A DNA stretch of 64,000 bases from Adiantum capillus-veneris (lineage: Eukaryota; Streptophyta; Polypodiopsida; Polypodiales; Pteridaceae). The notes beneath the pieces were generated by a model that saw only the letters and a program-made list of their open reading frames with translations, searched no databases and was not told where the DNA came from. The stretch covers positions 64,097,469 to 64,161,468 of the forward strand of contig CM043963.1 of NCBI GenBank assembly GCA_014529385.2. Direction: 5' to 3'. The position numbers and the translations under genes are program-made. Shown one piece after another: positions 56,289 to 64,000 of this stretch; position 1 is the stretch's first letter; every line of letters starts with the position of its first letter.

Positions 56289-56534
56289 TGTGTGTGGGCG
56301 ATCGAGCATTACGAAGGCACGGCGGCAACGAAGCGGTTGAGCGCGGTGAAGCGGTGGCTCCTTCTTCTTCGCGGTGAGGAATCCTCCATGAAGCAAGCGT
56401 AGAGCGGTGAGTGACATACCATCACCTTCTTTGAGCTTACTAGTTTAGGCTTGTTGTGTGCTTGGAGCCATTTGTGGCTCGCACATGGTGTATCGGCAAG
56501 TTCGTTGCATTGACACGTGCGACATACGCGCACA
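55868..56534 (+). repeat. 3' LTR of element D
   Basis: Starts TGTTAACCCTATTAAC and ends ACATACGCGCACA. It contains a 20-bp tandem duplication (AGGAAAAGGGTAAGAGTGAT near 55962-56001), a TATAAAAG box near 56089 and a (GT)n(GA)n microsatellite at 56190-56286. It is longer than the 5' LTR by about 40 bp. Confidence 0.9.
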
Positions 56535-56539
56535 GGGAT

Positions 56540-57270
56540 CAAGATAGAGTCAAGAGAGATAGGGGTCAACAAAGGCAAGGCTAGGGCTCTCATTTTGGCT
56601 CATTCTATAACTCACGCATTCTCTCATTGTGTTGAGCAATAACTCCATCTCCTTCTCCAAGCTTGATAAGTAGAGAACCTACACCACACCTCTTGGCTAA
56701 TGGAATGCAAATCCAAACAAGAGTGAAGCTTCAATGGCATGCTCATCTTCTATACCATCTATATTACTATGATAAGCTAAGCGCCAAGAGTAATCTATGG
56801 TGAGTAAAGTACTTCTTTCTTGTATGTTACTTCTTCTTCCTCTTCTCTTTCCTCACTCCCTGCTAGCTCTCTCCACCTTTTAAGGTGTTTGAGGTCTTGG
56901 GATTGAGGTGGGGGGGAAGTTAATGCTTTTTCAAGTTAGTCATAAGCATAATATTGGTGCATGAAGCTTACCATCTTCATGGCATCAACAAGGTCTCAAG
57001 GAACACAAAGCATGTATTGTACAAAGTCTCTCTTCAAGGGAGAATCTATAATACATAAGTCTTTTGGAGGGGGGACCGGATCCAAGTAAATCCGGTCCCA
57101 ACTCTTGTCAATTTCTCTAATTCTCTCTCTCTTTTACAAGTATTGTTCATGCCAAGCTAACTAGGTATAATGTTCATTTTGCTACCTTTAATGAAGTACT
57201 CTCCTTATGCCCTTAAAATATTCACAATTGTTATTTTAATTTCACTACAATCAATGTTATAGTTATATTC
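56540..57270 (+). repeat. Chromovirus-type LTR, right half
   Basis: Continues the LTR begun at 46817. It aligns with the reverse complement of 61085-61780: AACTCCATCTCCTTCTCCAA, GCTAGCTCTCTCCACCTT and ACCGGATCCAAGTAAATCCG have close partners there. The right end is uncertain, because similarity fades near 57270. Confidence 0.75.
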
Positions 57271-57656
57271 CATTACATTAGTATCCTCCTTTCTTGCTTA
57301 AAAAGAGAGGTCCTTAATTTCTCCATCAAAGGTGGGACCCATTCATTACAAGAGGGTAAGTGGGATCCGGTTGGAATGAACTAAGTTTGAAGTACACAAT
57401 TGGGAACTATAGACTTAATAATGGAGTCTTTTGGAGCTTGCCTTTGGCTTAACCATAATTGAGCTACTAGAAACCTCAATAAGAACCACAGTAAATCAAG
57501 CACTGCTAGACCCTCCCCACTACTCTTTGCAATTAACAATCTCTAAACCACAGGTTGTGGCTGCTTGAGAGCTACTTTTCAAAAGTAAAGAAGAGTAACA
57601 ACTAAAGTTTTGGAGTTGCCAAAATACAAAGTAGCATAGATATAAATTTAGCTACA
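57271..57656 (+). other. Leader between the LTR and gag of element E
   Basis: AT-rich and non-coding. I could not identify a convincing primer-binding site. Confidence 0.4.
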
Positions 57657-58990
57657 ATGGATGACAATAATAAAGAGAATCGGATGAATAATGAAAACTT
57701 TAATTTTGCACATGAAGGGGCTACTAATGATGCCCACATGTTTGTGAACTATCTTGTTACTAAGTTGCAACAAGCTATGGGCAACCCTGCCCTGCAAGAA
57801 GCTGAAGTTAACCAAAAACTTTGCACTCATGGGATTCTCCAGACTCCCCAAGAAGAGAGAGAGATTAGGAAGACTCTTGTAAAGGCTTCCAAAATAAGAC
57901 CCTCTCCAATGAGAGAAGAGGAGAAACCCTATGAAAGAGAAAGAAGTGAATCTCCAAATTCCTCAGAAGATGTGGCTCCAGGAAGATAGTGATCTTGATG
58001 ATCCCCAACTCCTCCTAAGAGGAAAATATTGTCATATAGTCCTTCTCCTTGTCATTCTGAAAGGGAACAGAGGAATCAAAAGAAGAAAAAGGCAAGAAAG
58101 AGGTCACCCTCTTCTCCATCTTCCTCCTCTTTCGATGAAATCAATGGTTTTCCTCCTAGAGAATACAAGAGGAGAGGACATCGTAAATCCTATGCTGCTT
58201 AAAAAATGTCCTACAAGATTAAGAAGTTCAAGGAGGGAGGAAAGAGCATCTCTTTTCTCACCTATGATGGCACCTTTGGTGCTACGGACAAAGTTTTGGC
58301 ATTCATTCGACAATTTGATGCGGCCTTTGGAGATGAGGGCTTCACGGAGTCCTCCAAGCTATGTCATGTAGCTATGAATTTCAAAAGTCCGCCCAAAAAT
58401 GACAGGCTAGTCTCTGAGGTAATGGGGAAGCTCCCAAGAAATGAAAAACTCTACGAGTTTCCATAATGAAGCAGTTTCTTGCAAGCAATACCAAAGACAA
58501 AGTGCTTACCAAATGACAAAGTTTCAAGCTATCTCCTAATGAGTCTATCCAAAAGTAGGTGGACAAGTTTTTGATTTACATCTCAAAGCTACAGTCTACC
58601 AAAAGATAGACTTTTCCAAACAAAAGCAACAATTTTGTGTGGGACTACCTGAAGATATGGCCGAGTATGTCAACTCTCAAAGGACTAGGACCATCATTGA
58701 AGTGGTTCACTATACTATGGTCGCTTCACAAATCAGTTTCCAACAAGGGGCTAAAAGGAATTTTAAGCCCATGTAAACTAAAGACTAAAAGAACCTAGAG
58801 GGAAGAACAATGCTCAAAACTCATCTCAAGGAAATTCTAGCAACAACAACAACAAGACCAAGGAGAAAGGAGTATACAAAGGTAAAAATAAGCTCTCTCT
58901 TGAAGAGTTAGAAGCTTTTTGTGAAGACCGTAAATGTTTCAAATGTGGGGAGCAAGGACATGGCTATCGTTCTTGCACCAAAAGGAACTC
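57657..58990 (+). pseudogene. gag: gag of gypsy element E (broken)
   Basis: Frames 57657-57989 (MDDNNKENRMNNENFNFAHE), 57931-58150 and 58206-58466 (FGATDKVLAFIRQFDAAFGD, a capsid-type helix), then a canonical zinc knuckle CFKCGEQGHGYRSC at 58935-58976. There are several frame changes and stops. The intact family protein would be about 430 residues. Confidence 0.75.
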
Positions 58991-59079
58991 ACACAATGAG
59001 ACTCCTAGAGCTTCTATGGTCAAAGCTCCAAAAGAGGATACTCATTACAAAGGATCATCCCTTTCCTACACTTGGGGAA

Positions 59080-61103
59080 AGGTGAGGGAGCATGATTCCA
59101 TTATCCTCTTTGATCTTGCTCTACTCACAACTTCGTATCAATGGAGTTTCCCACTAAGCTGGACATACAAGCTTTTTAGATGGGAGATACTATGTTTGTC
59201 GATGGATATTTCAAGGGACAACAAGCCTCTGTTACTCCCTTGATTGGAAAATTGAGGCTTCATGTCCAAAGCTACATCAACAAAGAGGACTTTTTCATCT
59301 CCCCTCTCCAACATGAGGATGTTATCCTAGGGGCACCATGGTTCAACCACATGGCTGCCAATATGAAGTTCCTTAAAAGGAGAATTTATATCACCTACAG
59401 GGAAAAGAACATGTATATAGATGCTAATGAGTCAGGTCATACTATACCTCTTATAAATTCACATGATTTTGATAAGTCAATGAAAAGCTTAGTTTCTGTG
59501 TATATGATTTTTGTCAAAGAGTCCATAAATGATTCTAATGTCTTATCTAATGAAAATGGAAGGAGTCAAAAGGACTTAGAGTTGTCTAATTTCCTAAATG
59601 GATTCCAAGATGTTTTTATTGATGACATCCCCGGAGAGTTACCTCCAAAACGAGGGGATGATGACCATAAGATAGAGCTTCTACCTGAGAGATCACAACC
59701 TAATAAACCTCCTTATAGAGTTTCTCAAGCTCAACAAGAGGAGATTATGAGGCAAGTGCATGAACTGGTATACAAGGGGATGGTGAGGCCTAATTCCTCT
59801 CTCTTTTGTTCACCAGTCCTTTTAGTGCAAAAGAAGACGACACATATTGTATGTGTGTTAACTATAGAGCACTAAATAGGATTAATATCAAGAAAAAATT
59901 TCATGTACTACGGGTAGAAGATCTATTTGATAAGCTACAAGACTCAACCTACTTTAGTAGGATTGATCTTAAAAGTGGCTATCATCACATAAGGATAGCG
60001 GATGAAGATATTGTAAAGACCGCGTTTTGCACAACATTTGGTCTTTATGAATATCTTGCCACGCCTTTTGGCTTGACAAATGCTCCGGCCACATTCAATC
60101 GCTTATTAATGGAGAATTTTTTTAGACCCCACCTCAAGTTTATTGGCATCATCTACTCCAATTCTCTCGAGGAGCATAATCCTACATCTCCAAGTAATCT
60201 TTCAATCTTTAAGGGAGAATAAACTTTTTATTAATTAAAACATGAGTGAATTTTTCCTTTAAGAGATTCAATACTTAGGTCACATTATCTCTCAAGATGG
60301 TATCCGTATGGATCCAACAAAGCTAGAGGTAATACAAGGATGGCCTAACCCAAGGAATCTACATGAGCTACAAAGCTCTATTGGTATGTGTGCATACTAT
60401 ACACACTTCATAGAAAAATTCTCGCAAATATAGTAAGACCATTACATGAATTGATAAAGAAGAACTTTAAGTATACATGGACTGCAAAAGAGAAAAATGC
60501 TTTTGACAAGCTCAAAAAGCTTACCTATCAATCTGTGCTTACTCTATCAAATCTCTCAAAAGCATTTGAGGTCCAATGTGATGCTTCTGGAGATTGCCTT
60601 GGAGTATTCTTGCTTCAAGAAGGGCATGCCATAGCATTCGAAAGTGAAAGACTCGACTCCGATGAGTGATTGCTGGTCATATACAAAAAGGAGCTACTAC
60701 CTGTTCTACATGCCCTTGACACATGGAAGCATTATCTTTTGGGGACTCCATTCATCTACGAAACGGATCACCAAAGTCTTAAGTACTTCATGATACAAAA
60801 AAATCTTTCCAACAAACAATTGAGGTGGGAAAATTTTCTTTTGCAATTTAATTTTCATATTGCTCATATTGCTGGCAAGCACAATCAAGTGGCCGATGCA
60901 CTATCACGATGAAAAAAAGTAAATGGAGTGTCTATAGCAATCACAATGATTTATCTTCTATGATAGATGAGTATGCTACTGACCCTCATTTCAAGGATAT
61001 AATGTCGGCCATTGCCTTAGGGAAGAAAGAAGAACCGTTCACCTTGCAGGATGGTTATCTTTTCCATGGCAATAGTGTAATGCAAATGGTCTATGAACTT
61101 TGA
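59080..61103 (+). pseudogene. pol: pol of gypsy element E (protease, RT, RNase H; truncated, RT core deleted)
   Basis: A protease remnant (THNFVSMEFPTKLDIQAF then HEDVILGAPWF) is followed by RT: VHELVYKGMVRPNSSLFCSP (59753), STYFSRIDLKSGYHHIRIA and YLATPFGLTNAPATFNRLL. After KFIGI the sequence jumps to IYSNSLEEH (60145), so the residues that carry YxDD are gone. LGHIISQDGI (60272) and RNase H follow (QCDASGDCLGVFL, YETDHQSLKYF, HNQVADALSR to 60911), then a spacer (MIDEYATDPHFKDIMSAI). The coding region ends at about 61103, before integrase. Stops at 59182, 60223 and 60667. Confidence 0.88.
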
Positions 61104-62528
61104 GAATAGCGGAATTAAGAGAATTATTAGAGTGAGCATTTTTGTGAAATTACTTTGAGAACTTGGAGGGTGAACTTAATTGATGGTAGAAACATAAACA
61201 TAGTACTTAATTAACTTGACATGAACAATAATTTTGCAAGACAGAGAGTATTAGAGAACATGACAATAGATGAGGACCGGATTTACTTCGAGCCGGTCTC
61301 CCCTCCAAAAGGCGTTTATATTATTGATTCTTGCATCAAGAGAGACTTTGTTACAATAAACTATTTGTTTTTCTTGTGACCTTGGTGATGCTATGAAGAT
61401 GGAAATCTTCATGCATCATGAGCTTTTAACATAAACTTTTCAAAAAGCATTAACTATCCCAAGCGTTAGTCCCAAGGCCTCAAACAACTTTGAAGGTGGA
61501 GAGAGCTAGCGGGAAATGAGGGTAGGGAAGAGGAAGAAGAAACATTCCATAGGAGAAAGAAATATCTCTTCACTTATCATCACTCTTCTTGCTTAGCATA
61601 GCATAATAGCATAGTAATGAAGATGAAGAAGATGGCAAGCTTAAGCATTGAAGCATGGATCTTGGTTGGATTTGCATTCCAGAGCCAAGAGTGTTGGTGT
61701 AGGCTCTCCACTTCTCAACAAACTTGGAGAAGGAGATGGAGCTCTTGCATTTTGCACTCCACACAATGAGATAATGTGTGTGTCTGTGTGTGGGAGAGTA
61801 TACTCCCCCTCTCATGCTTGTTCCACACACCTCTCTCTCTATCCCTCCCTCTCTTGTATTATTTTATTATTTTCTTTGGACATGTGTCCTCTTTTTCCTC
61901 TTTGAGAGAAAGAACTTAATTATTTATTTTTATGTATCTGAATTCTCATTGGACCCCTTTAAAACCTATCCAATAGCATTCAAACACATCATGAGGGCCA
62001 CATGTGGAGGATCATTTGAACATGTGTCTTTTATGCTTATTAAGTCATTTGGTTGAATGGAATACTTCAAGGACTTATTCAATCAAGCATGGCACGTTGA
62101 TGTCTCTTGAGAGTTATCTTTGAATTGAATAATTCAAGAACTTTATTCATTTAAGCATGTGAGAAACACCTCAAGCTTTTGGATAAAGTTCCCACTAAAA
62201 CTTAGCAAGCCAACAAGCACCTCATGCTTGGGTAGGATTCCCACCTCAAGGTCAGCCCTAGCTTTCCTAAGGTCAAAGGACTTTTGAGCACTAAATTTTG
62301 GAGGTCTTTAATGAAGCTAACGCTACAGTCTTCAAGCTCCATTAGGTGAATTTCTGTTTAATGTACCATCTCTCATTTGGACCCCTTTTAACCTTGGCCC
62401 CGTGTTGAGACAGATCCATAAACACATGTCTATATTCTAAGCCTTGTTCCCGTTTATTCTCCCACATTAAATGATCAGTTTAATATGAGAAAATCATTTG
62501 GGTTGGTTAGATATTAGATTTTATGACA
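61085..62528 (-). repeat. Chromovirus-type 3' LTR, inverted relative to the 46.8/56.5 kb LTR
   Basis: On the minus strand starts TGTCATAAAATCTAATATC at 62528, directly after a purine tract AAGAGAGAGGTAA. Its body matches 46817-47664 and then 56600-57270 in order. It butts directly against the truncated plus-strand pol of element E at about 61.1 kb. Confidence 0.75.
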
Positions 62529-62866
62529 TTACCTCTCTCTTGAAATCATAGTCGTCCTTGACTATGAGGTAGAAGAGATAAAGTCTTAGTCATTAGTCTA
62601 TGTTTCTTAGTAGGTAGGATCCCTTTTTACCTTGCGACATCATTCCAGAATGGATGACTAGTCCATTTGGTGCTTGGGAGACGTAGCTACTGCAAGCATG
62701 TCCTCTTTAGTCCATATCATACTCCCAAAGTAGAGTGACAAATTCTACTTAGTTTTTGAGTGACGTCGTCATCACAAACATGATTCTAATCATGCATACT
62801 ATTTAAATTTGTGCACAAAATAGGATTAGTCTTATAAGACAAAAACATTGATTATTAAGAAATCAT
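62529..62866 (-). other. 3' untranslated part of a minus-strand chromovirus
   Basis: Lies between the chromodomain stop (62867) and the polypurine tract/LTR start (62528). No coding signal. Confidence 0.5.
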
Positions 62867-63070
62867 TTACATTTGCTTACTTAGTGCAGCATTGTAAGCA
62901 TTGACAAGGTTCATACTATCCTTAAGCTGTATTCCTTGCATCCATCTAGCATCTTCAAATGGATAACTTTTGAACTTAATAAGATACCGTCCAATAGTCT
63001 TATCATATCGTAGTACCTTGTCTTCATGCCGAAGATAGCTTTGGGTTGTAGCACCTCTTCTTGGTCTTTA
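62867..63070 (-). pseudogene. C-terminal chromodomain of a truncated gypsy (chromovirus)
   Basis: Minus-strand frame TTQSYLRHEDKVLRYDKT, GRYLIKFKSYPFEDARWM, then LVNAYNAALSKQM and TAA at 62867. The pattern VL......YLIKFK.YP.EDA.W is that of chromoviral chromodomains (usual form EYLVKWKGYPxEEATWE). The conserved Trp of KWKG is Phe. The integrase upstream is absent, because the sequence changes to PPR debris near 63.15 kb. Confidence 0.7.
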
Positions 63071-63169
63071 CTTCGTTAGCGTAGAAGGCAGAATCGAAAT
63101 TCTGGCTCCACATTCATCCACGTGGCTGCTCTTTTTTAATGTTTTATTTTATCTACATGCTTGTCATGA

Positions 63170-64000
63170 GTGCTCAACTTTTTGTCACAGGAATATGCAA
63201 AGCGCCGAAGGCTTGTGATGTCTCTCCAAATGCAAAATCACCTACGTAGGCATCTCCCAACCCCTCTACCTGAAGTCCTCAAGAGGCACTATCGTAACTC
63301 AAAACAAATAAGTGCTAATTATAGGAAGCACACAACGTGCGTGAGGAGATCTCTTGGAGTGCATGGATACATGCAACAAGAGCAGGGTCAGAAAGCTCAG
63401 ATATGCCCAATATGCCTATCGCAAGGGTATCAGAATCCACGATGTGATTGCTAGTCGGGGGTGCAACATGTTGGTTGCAAGATATGCCCAATATGCCTAT
63501 CGCAAGGGTATCAGAATCGACGATGTGATTGCTAGTCGGGGGCTGTTAGCGGTACGATGTCATGCTTGGCACCTTGGTCAACATGTATGCCAAATGTGAC
63601 AGGGCCACAGAGCCCTAGGCTGGGCTGGTTCCAACAGATGCAAAGTGAGGGCATCTCTCTAGATATGCTTTTATCTTGAAGGCATGTGGCACTGCCTTGA
63701 AGTCCGAAATGTCATCTCTACCAGGAAGCTCTTGCTGGCTGTTTTCATAATGCAAAGCAAGGACATTTCTCCTGATGTAATCACTTATGCTTGCATCTTG
63801 AAAGCATGTGGCACTACATAGAAGCAACGATCATGTATGCGAGATGTGGTGTACTTGAGAAAGAAACAAAAAGTGCTTGAGTATGCTTTCATGTTGAAGG
63901 TAGGTGGCAATACGCAAGATATTGATATGGGCAACAAAATTCACGATGATATTGTTAGTTAGGGAATGTTGAAAACAATCCAGACCTTCCTGGACCCTCA
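63170..64000 (+). pseudogene. Pentatricopeptide-repeat (PPR) pseudogene, runs off the window
   Basis: Fragments in several frames show PPR wording: LGTLVNMYAKCDRATE (about 63562), FQQMQSEGISLDM (63630), AFILKACGTALK (63668), MQSKDISPDVITYACILKAC (63751), MYARCGVLEKETKS (63834) and YAFMLKVGGNTQDIDMGNKI (63883). At least three repeat units with PDxxTYxxILKACG are present, as in the PLS class of organelle RNA-editing and processing factors. Stops and frameshifts occur throughout, and an 81-bp tandem duplication lies near its start. The gene continues beyond the right edge. Confidence 0.8.
63400..63561 (+). repeat. 81-bp tandem duplication in the PPR pseudogene
   Basis: ATATGCCCAATATGCCTATC begins at 63401 and again at 63482. 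Each copy continues with GCAAGGGTATCAGAATC and GATGTGATTGCTAGTCGGGG. The period is 27 codons, so the frame is kept. Confidence 0.95.

Larger units (their letters stand above)
47665..56534 (+). mobile_element. Element D: gag-protease-only LTR retrotransposon
   Basis: 8.87 kb bounded by LTRs 47665-48292 and 55868-56534 with TG...CA ends and a perfect 5-bp duplication GGGAT. It has a tRNA-Asp-like primer site and a polypurine tract (CAGGAAGGGGGGCA) before the 3' LTR. Inside are gag, zinc knuckles, a DGGA-type protease and a W-P-K repeat region, then 1.65 kb of non-coding DNA. I find no RT, RNase H or integrase in any frame. It therefore looks non-autonomous, depending on enzymes in trans. The LTRs have diverged (indels, microsatellite length, a 20-bp duplication near 55964). 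Confidence 0.88.

Noticed and set aside
61570-62056. Small frames at 61.57-62.06 kb
   Set aside because: They lie within the inverted chromovirus LTR, and their counterpart in the other LTR copy is not open.

Overview
This is a gene-poor stretch of plant nuclear DNA. The evidence is LTR retrotransposons of both the Ty1/copia and Ty3/gypsy types with plant-style tRNA primer sites, GT-AG introns of 67 to 290 bp, pentatricopeptide-repeat (PPR) debris at the right edge, and very abundant CT/GT/GA microsatellites. The PPR wording recalls the large PPR families of seed-free plants such as ferns. That is only a guess from style. I see no bacterial operons, no CRISPR array and no rRNA or tRNA gene. 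No gene in the window looks fully intact.

Layout. 1-7.5 kb: diverged low-copy DNA with three local tandem duplications, two CT microsatellites, a probable LINE tail (minus) and coding-like debris (plus). 7.5-9.9 kb, minus strand: two decayed genes, a histone H3-like fold (9520-9870) and, just downstream, a multi-exon gene with a Myb/SANT trihelix-like domain (7531-9425). 8.7-12.2 kb also carries a family of short palindromes built on a GGTCAGAACCAAGC motif. 12.25-13.1 kb: an unrecognised plus-strand reading frame. 13.2-17.4 kb: an old minus-strand LTR element with LTRs of only about 177 bp and a tRNA-iMet-like primer site. 18.1-19.7 kb: an unrecognised, spliced minus-strand gene remnant.

20.3-44.1 kb is a nested stack. 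The host is an old copia element (about 20297-44093). Two members of one Tat-like gypsy family, with a second archaeal-type RNase H, sit in it in opposite orientations: A (20465-29163, plus) and B (31756-40476, minus). Both have 4-bp target duplications (TTGG and ACGT). A landed exactly in the copia primer-binding site. Smaller inserts (a gypsy fragment and an LTR-like block) interrupt the copia coding region further. B is younger (LTRs nearly identical, reading frames mostly open), but it is broken by at least five lesions.

44.7-45.2 kb holds a TATA box, a microsatellite leader and a short first exon (minus). 46.8-57.3 kb is a chromovirus-type LTR split by element D (47665-56534). D has a 5-bp duplication GGGAT and a tRNA-Asp-like primer site. 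It encodes gag and protease but no recognisable reverse transcriptase, RNase H or integrase. Instead it has an accessory region with four W-V/I-P-K repeats. 57.7-61.1 kb holds a truncated gypsy gag-pol whose reverse transcriptase has lost the YxDD segment. 61.1-63.1 kb is a related LTR and chromodomain tail in inverted orientation. 63.2-64.0 kb is a PPR pseudogene.

The most interesting items are D (a gag-protease-only element with a novel accessory region), the H3-like remnant next to the SANT gene, and the palindrome family in and around that gene.
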